DNA from: Desulfobacterales bacterium RIFOXYA12_FULL_46_15
GTDB lineage: Bacteria > Desulfobacterota > Desulfobacteria > Desulfobacterales > Desulfobacteraceae
DNA: 64,000 nt
Assembly: GCA_001799395.1 (NCBI GenBank)
Contig: MGTJ01000006.1
Coordinates: 1 to 64,000, forward strand
Direction of reading: 5' to 3'
Positions 1-13,155 of the stretch are shown here, piece after piece. The first letter of the stretch is position 1, and the number at the start of each line of letters is the position of its first letter. Under the pieces are notes generated by a model that worked only from the letters and a program-made list of their open reading frames with translations, ran no database searches and was not told where the DNA came from. The translations under genes were made by a program, and so were the position numbers.

Positions 1-28
1 CTCATACCATCCTGATAAATAATTAGGT

Positions 29-2110
29 TTAAATTGAATTGAGCATCAGTGTAATAGGCCTGTCCTCTTCTGAATCCCCCGTAAACCGGACAGGTCCGGG
101 ACGACGGTATCTGTCCTGATTTGAGGCAGCCAGCCATTCTTCTCTCAGGGCTTTAAACACCCTGAAGGCATTCGAATTTTCATCAACCAGCGCTTTTTCA
201 ATAACGAGCTGCATCTTTCCGTTTCTTTCTTCAAGATGCATCAATCTGGCTATGGGAATCCCAATGGGCTCCCATTTATCGAATTTTTTCTCAAGGTTCC
301 TGACTGCGGCCATTTGACCTGTAGCGCCATTGGCAATCAGGTGGAAGGATATTATCCCAAGATTATAACTGTAATTGCAGTCAAAATGGGTAGGGTCTGA
401 ACCCCGTCCGTCATATCCATAGAAATGAGTCTGGGTTTTAAATTTGGGTTCTGATTTTTTATATATCGATACAATTGCCTCTGGTAACGGCTCGTCCTGT
501 GTAATCAATTCGTTTTGAATCAGGGTCTGTCTGAGAGTTTTCAGGGAAATAACAGATTCTTTGATAAGCAGATGGGAATCATCCGGGTTTTTAAATATGG
601 CTTTGGCATACCGGTCAGGGATAAGATTTGAGTCTTCCATCATGGATTTAAAAAGGGAACGCTCAATTCCAATCTTATATTTACCCTGTTCCCTGAGCGT
701 ATTTAAATATTCTTTTACCATATCCATGATGATTTTTTCTGTTTTAATCTGGGAAAATTGAAAATTGCCATGAGTATCCCTTTCCACTAGAAGCCCTTCC
801 TGAAAAAAAGACGGGAGCTGGCTGAAAAGATCGTCATCCCTTAGGTTCCAGATCGGGAATTGGCCTTTATCAGCCATTCCCCGGGCCAAACGCTTAAAAT
901 ATTCCAGTTTGTCCGTCAGGGCAGGGAAAGAAGAATGAAAATTTTTATCATGAATATAATTATAGTCTGCAATGATCTTGTTGAGCTTAATAATGAATAC
1001 CTGGATTTCATTTATAAAATCAAGAAGGCCCTCCGGTATGATGATGACCCCGTAATTTTTACCACCGGCCGCACGTCTGACAATGGTATCACATATAAGT
1101 CTTGATAAATGCCGAAGGGTCATGCCGTATGCAGTATAATCGATCTGCCCTTTTTCTTTTGCTTTTTCGATTCTCTTCAGGTCAGTATAGTCTGCCAGTT
1201 CTTCACCGATCAGGGAGAGGTTGGCGTGTGTCTGGAAAGCGCACTCCAGGGTCAAATGGCTTGCCACCCTGCCCATGACCTTACATATATGCCAGTATTT
1301 GATGTCGGAACCCGCGTCTGTGGTCAGGTTACTGATGTTCTGTGAAAATGCTCTGGCAGCCGTATGAAATCCAAAGGATATGGCGCAGAGAACTTCACCG
1401 TCATCTGTTTTTACCTGGATATCCCCGTCTATGGTTTTTGGAACACCGATGACCTTAATCCCGCGGCTTTTGAAATATTGGGCAAGAAAGGCGGCATTGG
1501 TGTTTGAATCATCTCCGCCAATCACAACCAGTGCATCTATCCCAAGTTCCGTGCAGGTTTTCAAAGCCGCTTCCATTTTCTGCCTGGAATCAATTTTTGT
1601 TCTTCCGGTCTTGATCATGGAGAACCCCCCCATGTTCCTGTAGGTATCTACAAGGCTGTTTGTGATCTCTACATATTTTGATTCAAGAAGGCCGTCCGGT
1701 CCGAAAAGAAATCCAAAGAGCCTGGAGTCTGGATTATATTTTTTCATTTCATCGAATAATCCTGCAATAACATTGTGTCCTCCGGGCGCAGGTCCGCCTG
1801 AAAAAACAACGCCGATATTCCGGCGTCCGGCAAAAGCCTTCCTGGCGGCTTCTGATGTACCGTCACCCGGAACAATGAACTGAATATTATTGTTTATGAT
1901 ATCCGGAAGAACCTTTTGTGCTTCATGGTTTACAGTAAACCGGAATTCCGGTGCATCTTTCAGGCAGGTATACCGGGTCGAAAAAATTTTTATCTTTTTT
2001 GGAGAAAACGACCTTCTTTCAATGGTTTCCGTATTCACATCAGCGGTGACATGGGTTGTTTTGGGATGATTCAGCAATGATTCAAGGGATTTCAATTTCA
2101 GAGATTCCAT
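29..2110 (-). CDS. pfp: PPi-dependent 6-phosphofructokinase, long form
   Basis: Cytosolic phosphofructokinase that should phosphorylate fructose-6-phosphate with pyrophosphate instead of ATP, a reversible step of glycolysis and gluconeogenesis. The 693-residue product has the GGPAPGG loop at about 105-111, GGDD at about 198-201 and PKTIDGD at about 224-230. The second Asp of GGDD and the Lys of PKTIDGD replace the Gly residues of ATP enzymes and are the accepted marks of PPi use. It is longer than short bacterial PPi enzymes (about 400 residues) and resembles the 550-700 residue class. The start is set at the ATG at 2110, which has AGGAG 6 nt upstream. An in-frame TTG at 2137 would overlap the upstream gene and has no better site. 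It follows a diguanylate cyclase gene by 23 nt, so the two are probably co-transcribed. Confidence 0.93.
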   Translation of the reverse strand: MESLKLKSLESLLNHPKTTHVTADVNTETIERRSFSPKKIKIFSTRYTCLKDAPEFRFTVNHEAQKVLPDIINNNIQFIVPGDGTSEAARKAFAGRRNIGVVFSGGPAPGGHNVIAGLFDEMKKYNPDSRLFGFLFGPDGLLESKYVEITNSLVDTYRNMGGFSMIKTGRTKIDSRQKMEAALKTCTELGIDALVVIGGDDSNTNAAFLAQYFKSRGIKVIGVPKTIDGDIQVKTDDGEVLCAISFGFHTAARAFSQNISNLTTDAGSDIKYWHICKVMGRVASHLTLECAFQTHANLSLIGEELADYTDLKRIEKAKEKGQIDYTAYGMTLRHLSRLICDTIVRRAAGGKNYGVIIIPEGLLDFINEIQVFIIKLNKIIADYNYIHDKNFHSSFPALTDKLEYFKRLARGMADKGQFPIWNLRDDDLFSQLPSFFQEGLLVERDTHGNFQFSQIKTEKIIMDMVKEYLNTLREQGKYKIGIERSLFKSMMEDSNLIPDRYAKAIFKNPDDSHLLIKESVISLKTLRQTLIQNELITQDEPLPEAIVSIYKKSEPKFKTQTHFYGYDGRGSDPTHFDCNYSYNLGIISFHLIANGATGQMAAVRNLEKKFDKWEPIGIPIARLMHLEERNGKMQLVIEKALVDENSNAFRVFKALREEWLAASNQDRYRRPGPVRFTGDSEEDRPITLMLNSI

Positions 2111-2133
2111 ATCTGCTCCTGTTTTAACCTGTA

Positions 2134-3546
2134 TCAATTCACAACAACCTGGTTTCTTCCTTTTGCCTTGGCCTGGTAAACGGCGATATCGGCACGATCA
2201 AAAACCTGCTGTGAGTTTTTATCACCTTCTCTTACCTGAGAAACACCCACACTGACAGTGACCTTGACCTTGTCTTTCTTATAGATGAATTCGATTTTTT
2301 CTATGGTCTGCCGTATTTTCTCGGCTACTTCCCTGCCTCCGGCAAGATCGGTCTCCGGCATAATGACAACAAATTCTTCACCCCCATACCGTGACAGCAT
2401 ATCATTTTTCCTTAACAGAGGAAGGGTCCTTTTTATAATTTCCTGAAGGCATTTGTCACCAACGGCATGACCGTAATGATCATTGATCAGTTTAAACTGA
2501 TCTGCATCAATCATGAGAAGTGAGAAGCCGGTACCATATCTTAAAAATCTCTCCATTTCATCTTTAATTCTCTTGTCATAGGCCCGCCTGTTAAACGCCC
2601 CGGTCAACTGGTCCTGATTCAGTTTTTTTTCAAGCTCTTCAGAATACCGTGTGGCCTCATCCAGTTCCTGTTTCAATTTAGTAAAACCGGATTTAAAGGA
2701 TTGCCTGTTTTTTTCGGCAATATCCCTTATGGACCTGTCCTTGACCTGTTTTTTCTGCAAGGCGCTTTCTATGGATGCAAGCCTTTCCGATACCTGAATC
2801 TTCAATATATCCAGGCTTGACGCCACATCCAAAGTCTGTTTCAGTCTTTTCATTTCAGCATCCAGAACGGATTCAAACCGGTCATTGGTTTGAAACATGG
2901 AGTCGGTCTGCTGATAACTGGCAGACAGGTTGGATTCTATCTCCAGAATTTTCCCAACCACCTCCCGGACAAAGTCATTGACTTTCCCCCTGTCCTGATT
3001 TGTATCTGAAATATAAACAAAAACCAGGCTGAATACGCTCTCACGGATTTCACTGATATCAGTGGTATCTTCCGCAGTTTTTATTCTTGCTGCAATATTA
3101 TCCAGTTTGCCTGAATATTTTTCATCCAGGTTGGAGCGAAGATTATTGACAACTTCATGATACCTCAGTTTGTATTCATCTATGAAAGAAAGGGATACCC
3201 CTTTTTTAAAACCTGAAAAAAGCCCTTTTTTCTGTTTTGATCCGTGTGGGGTGAACCCTTCTTTCAGGATGGAAGTTTTTAATTGTTCCATGATATAGAC
3301 TATCCTGCCTTCAGACTCCCCCTTTTTAAGCGCCTGGCTGAGATCATTGCAGGTCCTTGAGAACAAATCTTCTCCGGTCGTAACGCCATCAATAATAATC
3401 GGAAGGAATTTGCGATACATCTGATCCGTTTTTTCAAACCGTTCTTCGACTGCATCCAGTTCTTTTAACAAACTATCCTTCTGGGATTGAAGTTTTTTTA
3501 CCTGTTCTTGAAGTGTAAATATTCTTTCGTCCGAGGGAGAACCCAT
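2134..3546 (-). CDS. Cytosolic diguanylate cyclase (GGDEF) with long coiled-coil N-terminus
   Basis: Predicted to make cyclic di-GMP from two GTP. The 470-residue protein has no membrane segment. Residues 1-45 and about 270-310 are heptad-rich coiled coil flanking a helical region of no recognised family, and the GGDEF domain fills about 315-470. The active-site signature is GGEEF at 388-392, a functional variant. An RxxD inhibitory site (R379, D382) stands exactly five residues before it, so product feedback is likely. The ATG at 3546 is preceded by AAGGA about 8 nt upstream. Coupling to the downstream phosphofructokinase gene is unusual for a cyclase, and the helical N-terminal region is the likely but unknown signal input. 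Confidence 0.92.
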   Translation of the reverse strand: MGSPSDERIFTLQEQVKKLQSQKDSLLKELDAVEERFEKTDQMYRKFLPIIIDGVTTGEDLFSRTCNDLSQALKKGESEGRIVYIMEQLKTSILKEGFTPHGSKQKKGLFSGFKKGVSLSFIDEYKLRYHEVVNNLRSNLDEKYSGKLDNIAARIKTAEDTTDISEIRESVFSLVFVYISDTNQDRGKVNDFVREVVGKILEIESNLSASYQQTDSMFQTNDRFESVLDAEMKRLKQTLDVASSLDILKIQVSERLASIESALQKKQVKDRSIRDIAEKNRQSFKSGFTKLKQELDEATRYSEELEKKLNQDQLTGAFNRRAYDKRIKDEMERFLRYGTGFSLLMIDADQFKLINDHYGHAVGDKCLQEIIKRTLPLLRKNDMLSRYGGEEFVVIMPETDLAGGREVAEKIRQTIEKIEFIYKKDKVKVTVSVGVSQVREGDKNSQQVFDRADIAVYQAKAKGRNQVVVN

Positions 3547-3678
3547 GTGTATTTTCCTTTTTTAACCAAATCTGATTTCTTTGTATTTTTATCCGCAGAT
3601 GTTTATAAAGTAAAGTATAGATTTTGATAATACATTTAAATTGAATAGATTTTTTGTTCATGTTTTATCCGACAATTC

Positions 3679-3707
3679 TTGATTCCTGGCTGATAAAAAT
3701 GTAAAAG
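3679..3707 (+). promoter_or_regulatory. Candidate sigma-70 promoter for ftsY
   Basis: TTGATT at 3679-3684 and TAAAAG at 3702-3707 are separated by 17 nt, which would start RNA near 3714, 20-35 nt before the ftsY start. It is pattern matching only, and it lies in the 187-nt divergent gap between the cyclase gene and ftsY. Confidence 0.4.
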
Positions 3708-3733
3708 ATCAGACATGAAAAAAAAGACCCCTA

Positions 3734-4708
3734 ATGGAGACATATAAATTGGTATTCAACCTGTTTAAAAGAAACGATCCTGAAAAAAAACAAGATCAAA
3801 ACGCAGGCCTCTTAACAAGGCTGAAAAATGGACTATCAAAAACACGGCAAATATTAACAACAGACATTAATAAGCTTTTTGTTTCCGGTAAAGTGATAGA
3901 CGATTCATTTTTTGAAGAACTGGAAGAATTATTGATCACATCAGATCTTGGAATGGAAATTACAATGGAAATGATGGCGAAGATCAGAAAAAAAGCAAAA
4001 AAGCTTGCCAATGCCGATGAACTAAAACAGGTATTAAAAGATGAATTGATCGCTCTTTTCCCGGTCGTTTCAGAATCCTGTGAAATCTCTGAAAAAAAGC
4101 CCCATGTCATCATGGTAGTGGGTGTCAATGGAACCGGGAAAACCACAACTCTCGGTAAACTTGCCATGAAATTTACATCCCAGGGGAAAAAAGTCCTGAT
4201 TGCAGCGGCCGACACATTCCGGGCCGCTGCCGTTGATCAGCTTGAAGTCTGGGCACATCGGTCCAATGCCGCCATTGTCAAACATAAAGACGGCGCAGAC
4301 CCTGCTGCAGTTGCCTATGACTGCATGGAAGCGGCCATTGCAAGGGGCATGGATATCGTCCTGATTGATACGGCAGGCAGGCTCCATACACAGAAAAACC
4401 TGATGGAAGAACTTAAAAAGATAAAACGGTCGGTTCAGAAAAAACTTTCCGGCGCTCCCCATGAAATCTTAATGGTACTGGATGCAACTACCGGGCAAAA
4501 CGCCCTTTCCCAAGCCAGACTGTTTAATGAAGCGGTTGAAATTACCCAGATAGCACTCACAAAACTGGATGGAACGGCTAAAGGCGGGATCGTTGCTGCC
4601 ATTGCAAGCAATATGAAACTGCCCATCCGGTATATCGGCGTGGGAGAGCAGATTGACGACCTTCAGGATTTTAACCCTACACTCTTTATTAACGCTTTGT
4701 TTGATTAA
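3734..4708 (+). CDS. ftsY: Signal recognition particle receptor FtsY
   Basis: SRP receptor GTPase that docks ribosome-nascent chain complexes at the inner membrane for co-translational insertion. A short N domain (about 20-110) is followed by the G domain with GVNGTGKT at 130-137, DTFRAAA, DTAGR and TKLDGTAKGG, all intact. The acidic A domain of the E. coli protein is missing, as in many bacteria. The start is uncertain. The ATG at 3734 has no purine-rich site, while an in-frame TTG at 3749 has GGAG at 3736-3739 nine nucleotides upstream and would give the more usual MVFNLFKR beginning. It appears to be transcribed alone, with the NTF2-like gene 196 nt downstream. Confidence 0.96.
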   Translation: METYKLVFNLFKRNDPEKKQDQNAGLLTRLKNGLSKTRQILTTDINKLFVSGKVIDDSFFEELEELLITSDLGMEITMEMMAKIRKKAKKLANADELKQVLKDELIALFPVVSESCEISEKKPHVIMVVGVNGTGKTTTLGKLAMKFTSQGKKVLIAAADTFRAAAVDQLEVWAHRSNAAIVKHKDGADPAAVAYDCMEAAIARGMDIVLIDTAGRLHTQKNLMEELKKIKRSVQKKLSGAPHEILMVLDATTGQNALSQARLFNEAVEITQIALTKLDGTAKGGIVAAIASNMKLPIRYIGVGEQIDDLQDFNPTLFINALFD

Positions 4709-4904
4709 TCATGGATTTTGAATTTTTTATCCCTGACAAACAATAGCAAATCAAAAAAAATATGTGATTTCAGCAAGCAATTTCTTTAATGTTCGTTTGG
4801 AACGTGATAAAAGAAGACAAGGGCCTATTTTTCTATAATGAATCGGAAACAGGCCTTGGGAGATATTATGCCGATTACATCAACCACTGGCTATAGGTGA
4901 AACC

Positions 4905-8079
<3,175 letters not shown>

Positions 8080-8338
8080 CCTTTACCTCATCAATAATTT
8101 CATGCAGCCACATGACATCTTCAACAGAAAGCCTTCCTGCCTTTGCCGGAGCCCTTTCCGACCCATCTTTTTTTTTCAGCATCCTCGGGCCGAGTTGAAG
8201 TTTCGGCTCTCCGTCGCCATATTGATAAATTGAAACAAGGAGTCCTGTTTCTTCATTCTTCCATTCCTTTAGTTTTTTATCCTTGTCAGGATCATATCCA
8301 GCCATTGATTTATTCCTTTCTTAAGCTTTTTATATCTT

Positions 8339-10414
8339 TTAAATCATTGAAAAATCGGCAATACCCTTAAACAACCCGGAGACGGAAGATAATAAAGCAA
8401 TCCTGTTTTTCCGTATCCGTTCATCTTCCGCCATGACCATGACACCCTCAAAAAATGCATCCACCCCGGCTCTCAGCGTCGTAATGGCAAAAAGGGCGTT
8501 TTCGTAATTTCCGGCATTTATCAAAATTTCCACTTTCTGCCGGACTTCATTGACGGCTTTGTGCAAATCACCTTCGGAAGGGTCCTGGAAAAGGGTTTCA
8601 TCCACAGGGATGCTGTTTGAAACCGCTGCTTTCCGGATAATATTTTCCACCCGTTTAAATGTAATGGCGAGTGGTTCAAAATCAGGTTCCTTTCTGAATG
8701 AATCAAGGGCTTTTACCCTTGACACAACATCCGGGATATTGTCAAACGAAGCCCATAGCGCTGAATTGACCGCTTCTTTGGAATACCCCATATCTGTCAG
8801 GATATTAATCATCCTGTTTTGCAGGAATTCTTTGACCTTAAGGGCAGTTTTTTGTTTCTGCAGGGGATCGGTTATAAAGGGTTCGAGCCCTTTTTCAATC
8901 AAAGACAAAAGTGAAAATACAAGATTTTCTTCGATCATGATCTGAATAATACCGATACTCTGCCGCCTCAATGCATAAGGATCGGCGCCGCCGGTGGGGA
9001 TCAGGTCCACGCTGAAGCAGCCGCACAGGGTATCGAGCTTGTCGGCAACGGCAAGAAGAGAAGCACAGGGATTTTCAGGCAGCTTTCCACCGGAATAGAC
9101 AGGCCTGTAATGCTGTTCAATGGCGTGGGCTACTGCTTCTTTTTCCCCTGCCTTCAGGGCATAAGCCCTGCCGATAATCCCCTGGAGGTTTGTAAATTCA
9201 ATCACCACATGACTGACAAGATCTGCCTTGCAAATGCTTGCAGCCCTTGCCACATCCTTTAATAAAATTTCTTTATTGCTGTAAGAAGACATCTCCACCA
9301 GATATCCGGCAAGCTTACCGATTCTGATGGTCTTGTCATAAACCGTTCCCAGCCTTTCCTGGAAGGTGACGGTTTTAAGTTTTTCGGCAAACTCATCCAA
9401 TGAGGACTGAAGATCTGTTTGATAGAAGAATTTTGCATCGGAAAGCCTTGCCCGCAAAACTTTTTCATGTCCTTTTGCCACAAGTTTCATATCTTTTGCC
9501 CGGGTATTGTTAACTGCTATGAATCTGGGCAAAAGCTTACCCTTTTCATCAATGAGGGCAAAATATTTCTGATGTTCTCTCATGGCTGTGATAAGGACTT
9601 CATCCGGTACTTCAAGAAATTCTTCATCAAAGGTACCAACAACCGGAAAAGGCGATTCCACAAGATTTGTTACCATGTTGACCAGTTCTTCGTCTTCAAG
9701 GATGTTTGCATGATGCTCTTTTGCACAGGAATTAATCGCTTTCACAAGGGCAGCCTTTCTTTTTTCAAGATCAGGGATAACCCCGGCAGCCTCGGCAATT
9801 TCAATATATTTTTCCGCAGACGTCACCTTGTATTTCCCGGGCGACATGAATTGATGTCCGAATATATAGGATGAGGATTTTATATTTCCCACCTTGAATT
9901 CAAGAATTTTTCCACCGAGGAGTCCCACAAGGGAAATAATGGGTCTTGCAAAACTGATGGAAAGATCACCCCATCGCATGCTTTTCGGGAATGGAATTGA
10001 CAGGATTTCCTTTGGCAGAATGCTTTCAAGGATCAGGACAGCAGACTCGCATTTTTCTTCAATCACTGCGGTCAGATATCTTCCCCTAGACGTGTCCTGA
10101 ATAATGATATCCCAGATGTCAACCCCTGCCTTGGCTGCAAATTTTTCTGCAGCAAGTGTAGGTTTTCCATTTTCATCAAACCCTGCTTTTTCCGGTGGCC
10201 CGGTAATGGTTGAAGTATTTGTAGACTGCATATCCCCTACTCCTTCAATCATCAATGCCAGGCGCCTGGGAGTTCCGAAAACCTGTGCCTCCCCGTGCTC
10301 TATCCTGTTTTTGTCCAAAGCTGTAAGGATATTCTCTTTAAAAGCATTTAGAGCAGGGAGGATATAACCGGCCGGAATTTCTTCGCTTCCGATTTCAATT
10401 AATAACGTATTCAT
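8339..10414 (-). CDS. glyS: Glycyl-tRNA synthetase beta subunit
   Basis: The tRNA-binding subunit of the bacterial alpha2-beta2 glycyl-tRNA synthetase. The 691-residue protein begins with the typical MNTLLIEIGSEEIPAG and continues through the B3/B4-like domain, the HD-type domain around ADLVSHVV and the C-terminal anticodon-binding region (DALRRQS to the end). Length matches the family. Its ATG lies one base after the glyQ stop, so the two subunits are translationally coupled in the usual order. The small protein gene follows 33 nt downstream. Confidence 0.97.
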   Translation of the reverse strand: MNTLLIEIGSEEIPAGYILPALNAFKENILTALDKNRIEHGEAQVFGTPRRLALMIEGVGDMQSTNTSTITGPPEKAGFDENGKPTLAAEKFAAKAGVDIWDIIIQDTSRGRYLTAVIEEKCESAVLILESILPKEILSIPFPKSMRWGDLSISFARPIISLVGLLGGKILEFKVGNIKSSSYIFGHQFMSPGKYKVTSAEKYIEIAEAAGVIPDLEKRKAALVKAINSCAKEHHANILEDEELVNMVTNLVESPFPVVGTFDEEFLEVPDEVLITAMREHQKYFALIDEKGKLLPRFIAVNNTRAKDMKLVAKGHEKVLRARLSDAKFFYQTDLQSSLDEFAEKLKTVTFQERLGTVYDKTIRIGKLAGYLVEMSSYSNKEILLKDVARAASICKADLVSHVVIEFTNLQGIIGRAYALKAGEKEAVAHAIEQHYRPVYSGGKLPENPCASLLAVADKLDTLCGCFSVDLIPTGGADPYALRRQSIGIIQIMIEENLVFSLLSLIEKGLEPFITDPLQKQKTALKVKEFLQNRMINILTDMGYSKEAVNSALWASFDNIPDVVSRVKALDSFRKEPDFEPLAITFKRVENIIRKAAVSNSIPVDETLFQDPSEGDLHKAVNEVRQKVEILINAGNYENALFAITTLRAGVDAFFEGVMVMAEDERIRKNRIALLSSVSGLFKGIADFSMI

Positions 10415-10415
10415 C

Positions 10416-11297
10416 TTATCTTTTCCCTCCCTTTTTCAAAAGCGGATATCCCATGGTTTCTCTCTGGGCCACATAGGTAGCGGCGCATTCCCTTGCAATA
10501 TCCCTGATGCGTTTAATATAACCGGTACGTTCCGTCACGCTGATGGCCCCTCTTGCATCCAGAAGGTTAAAGGTGTGGGAGCATTTCAGGCAGAATTCAT
10601 AGGCAGGAATTACAAGTCCGTGTTGAATGATCCGATGAGCCTCTGCCTCGTATTTTTTAAAAAGGTCAAACAAAAGGTCTACATCCGCTATCTCAAAATT
10701 ATAGGTGGACTGCTCCACTTCCTGCTGGTGGTAAACATCCCGGTACGTAATCTCATTATTCCACTTCAGATCATATACATTATCCACTCCCTGGAGATAC
10801 ATGCAGATCCGTTCAAGACCATAGGTCAGTTCAACGGAAACCGGTTTGACCTCCATGCTGCCGGTCATCTGGAAATACGTGAACTGGGTAACTTCCATAC
10901 CATCCAGCCAGACTTCCCAGCCGAGTCCCGAAGCGCCAAGGGTAGGCGATTCCCAGTCATCTTCCACAAACCGGATATCATGCTCAAGGGGATCAACCCC
11001 GAGGACTCTCATGGAATCCAGATATAATTGCTGAACATCCGGGGGTGAAGGTTTCAGGATAACCTGGTACTGGTAATAATGCTGGAGCCTGTTGGGGTTT
11101 TCTCCATAACGTCCGTCAGTGGGTCGTCGTGAAGGCTGCACATAAGCAACCTTCCAGGGCTCCGGTCCGAGTGCCCGTAAAAGTGTTGTCGGATGAAAGG
11201 TTCCTGCCCCCACTTCCATATCATAGGATTGGATGAGGACACATCCCTTCTGTGCCCAATAATTGTTCAGATTTAAAATAACATCTTGGAAATTCAT
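10416..11297 (-). CDS. glyQ: Glycyl-tRNA synthetase alpha subunit
   Basis: Catalytic class II subunit forming glycyl-adenylate. The 293-residue product starts [19 protein letters not shown], the standard N-terminus, and includes the segment [19 protein letters not shown] and the class II core. An in-frame TTG at 11315 would add six residues, but the ATG at 11297 has GGAG 4-5 nt upstream and matches homologues, so it is chosen. The GHMP kinase gene ends 31 nt upstream. Confidence 0.97.
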   Translation of the reverse strand: MNFQDVILNLNNYWAQKGCVLIQSYDMEVGAGTFHPTTLLRALGPEPWKVAYVQPSRRPTDGRYGENPNRLQHYYQYQVILKPSPPDVQQLYLDSMRVLGVDPLEHDIRFVEDDWESPTLGASGLGWEVWLDGMEVTQFTYFQMTGSMEVKPVSVELTYGLERICMYLQGVDNVYDLKWNNEITYRDVYHQQEVEQSTYNFEIADVDLLFDLFKKYEAEAHRIIQHGLVIPAYEFCLKCSHTFNLLDARGAISVTERTGYIKRIRDIARECAATYVAQRETMGYPLLKKGGKR

Positions 11298-11328
11298 TTT
11301 ACTCCGCTTCTTCAAGGGTTAATGATAA

Positions 11329-12369
11329 TCAATGTATGATGATGCCTTTATTATCAATTTTTGTTTCAAGGATTCCTGCTCCTTCAACCGTGAGAAGAAT
11401 ATCCTGCCATTTTTGTTTCAAGATCACGATCGCATCTGTTTCACCCACGGCCCAGAGGCAGCCGCCCCCTCCTGCGCCGGTGAATCTTGCACCGCAATTG
11501 CAGCCGATAGCACTTTCAAACAATATTTTCCCGGTATTGTCAAGCACATCAGGGGTCATTTCAAGTCTTAATTTTGTTTCCCGGTTCATAAGATCAGCCG
11601 CCTGTCTGTAGTTTGTCTTTTTTATGTGTAATGAAAATTCTTTTGTCAAATCTGCAATTTTTTCAAACACAGCCCTTGTCTCACCCCGGAGAAACGAGTC
11701 AATCCATTGTTTGTTAATATCTTTTGAAATATGCGGAATGCCGCAATATGCCACAAGGATGTGGGAATTAAAAGCCTCAATATCGGCATCACACTCAAAG
11801 ATTTTTTTTTGTCTGAACCCGGGCCCTGTCTTTCCCATCTTCCAGATCCATTGATTCACACCGCCAAAAGCTGCTGCAAGCTGGTCCTGCATACCACATG
11901 GAACGCCTGCAACACCGGCTTCAATATAATGGGCAAGCCAGGCCATATGAGAAGGATCAATTTTCTTACCAAGCAGGTGGCAGAAGGCTGAAACAATGGC
12001 CACAGCCGCAGCAGAAGAACCGCCAAGCGCACTCCTGGGGGGTGAAGCCGATTCAATGTGGATATGAACACCGCCTGCATCAAAATATTGTGCCACAGCA
12101 AACATGAGCCCCATGGGGTGATGAAAAGGAGCCTCGTCTTTTTTAAAAACCGCTGGTTCAAACCCTTTTGAAGAAACCTTGACATATCCTTTCTGCCAGG
12201 GTAAAAGCGTGACCCCTGTCCTGAGATCAAGGGCAATATTAAATGTAACCGGAGATTGTGCACTCATGGGAAGATAAATGGTGCTGATGTCCAGGGTACC
12301 TCCGAAATCCACCCTGCAGGGAACCGATGTCCGTATCTGTTTTCCTTCAAGTTTTTTATTCAAATTCAT
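11329..12369 (-). CDS. GHMP-family sugar kinase
   Basis: A 346-residue ATP-dependent small-molecule kinase of the GHMP superfamily. The N-terminal substrate loop VPCRVDFGGTLD, the ATP loop PPRSALGGSSAAA at about 110-122 and the C-terminal ARFTGAGGGG are all present. The GMQDQLAAAFGGVN segment is like that of heptose-7-phosphate kinases (HddA) and galactokinase relatives, so a phosphorylated sugar is the likely substrate. No heptose, galactose or mevalonate gene is near, so the exact reaction is open. Its ATG overlaps the recO stop as ATGA. Confidence 0.85.
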   Translation of the reverse strand: MNLNKKLEGKQIRTSVPCRVDFGGTLDISTIYLPMSAQSPVTFNIALDLRTGVTLLPWQKGYVKVSSKGFEPAVFKKDEAPFHHPMGLMFAVAQYFDAGGVHIHIESASPPRSALGGSSAAAVAIVSAFCHLLGKKIDPSHMAWLAHYIEAGVAGVPCGMQDQLAAAFGGVNQWIWKMGKTGPGFRQKKIFECDADIEAFNSHILVAYCGIPHISKDINKQWIDSFLRGETRAVFEKIADLTKEFSLHIKKTNYRQAADLMNRETKLRLEMTPDVLDNTGKILFESAIGCNCGARFTGAGGGGCLWAVGETDAIVILKQKWQDILLTVEGAGILETKIDNKGIIIH

Positions 12370-13145
12370 TTTTCCTGCCTCAAGCGTTTAAGAAATTGAA
12401 GGCTTTTAAATTCTCTTCCAATATGAAACGGGATAAAAGATTCCAGAAGACCCTCGCCTTCTTTTATGGCAAGTCCTGAAAATTTAATTCTGTCCACCCG
12501 GTTGACGTCATTTTTATTGATCCAGAAAAGCTGTTTCAAAGTTCCTTTGGAAACCGCCCTGCCATGTCTTGATTCCCTTTTGATACAGTTTTGGCAAATA
12601 ATCCTGCCTTCTTTAAAATCAAACAGCACTTTGTTCTGTTCGATCATATCGAGAGGGGTTTTGCAGCACCCGCAGTATTCTATATTGGGCTCAAATCCGG
12701 ACAATGCCATGAACCGGATCTGAAAAAGAAGATGGATCACTTCTCCTGATATGATACCGCTATTCAGCATGTCAAGGGAAAAGAAAAGGAGATCAAAAAG
12801 CTCAGGCTGGGGTTTTCCCTCTTCCAGCCAAAAATGGGTCAGCTCAACCCAGAAACCGGCATAGGCGGTTTTAAACACATCATATCGTATATTTCCAAAC
12901 CCGTTTTCAAGGTCTGCCTGGGAAAGGATCATGAGCCCGTTGTTTTTCTTTTTTGGATAGGCGCAGTGGATCTGGTTGACTGAAAAAAGATCCAGCGCAC
13001 CAGTAAATCGTTTCACACTCTTTTTTGCATTTTTTGCAATAACCGAGATCTTTCCCTTTGATCGCGTCAGAAAACTGATAATGAAATCATGATCCCCATA
13101 TTCAATTTTCCTCAACAATATTGCATCTGTACTGAAATGCGACAT
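12366..13145 (-). CDS. recO: DNA repair protein RecO
   Basis: RecO mediates RecA loading on SSB-coated single strands in the RecFOR pathway. The 259-residue product has the N-terminal OB fold (STDAILLRKIEYGDHD, then ITRSKGK-like turn) and a zinc-binding set CGCC ... CQNC at about 165-190. A longer reading frame back to 13244 would overlap mgtE by about 90 nt and add a hydrophobic stretch foreign to RecO, so the ATG at 13145 is chosen, 10 nt after the mgtE stop. The ribosome site there is weak. It is coupled to the kinase gene by a 4-nt overlap. Confidence 0.93.
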   Translation of the reverse strand: MSHFSTDAILLRKIEYGDHDFIISFLTRSKGKISVIAKNAKKSVKRFTGALDLFSVNQIHCAYPKKKNNGLMILSQADLENGFGNIRYDVFKTAYAGFWVELTHFWLEEGKPQPELFDLLFFSLDMLNSGIISGEVIHLLFQIRFMALSGFEPNIEYCGCCKTPLDMIEQNKVLFDFKEGRIICQNCIKRESRHGRAVSKGTLKQLFWINKNDVNRVDRIKFSGLAIKEGEGLLESFIPFHIGREFKSLQFLKRLRQEK

Positions 13146-13155
13146 AGCCGGTTCA

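Noticed and set aside
4819-4858. Inverted repeat CAAGGGCCT / AGGCCTTG as an ftsY terminator
   Set aside because: The arms pair only with a bulge, the loop is about 24 nt and no T run follows.
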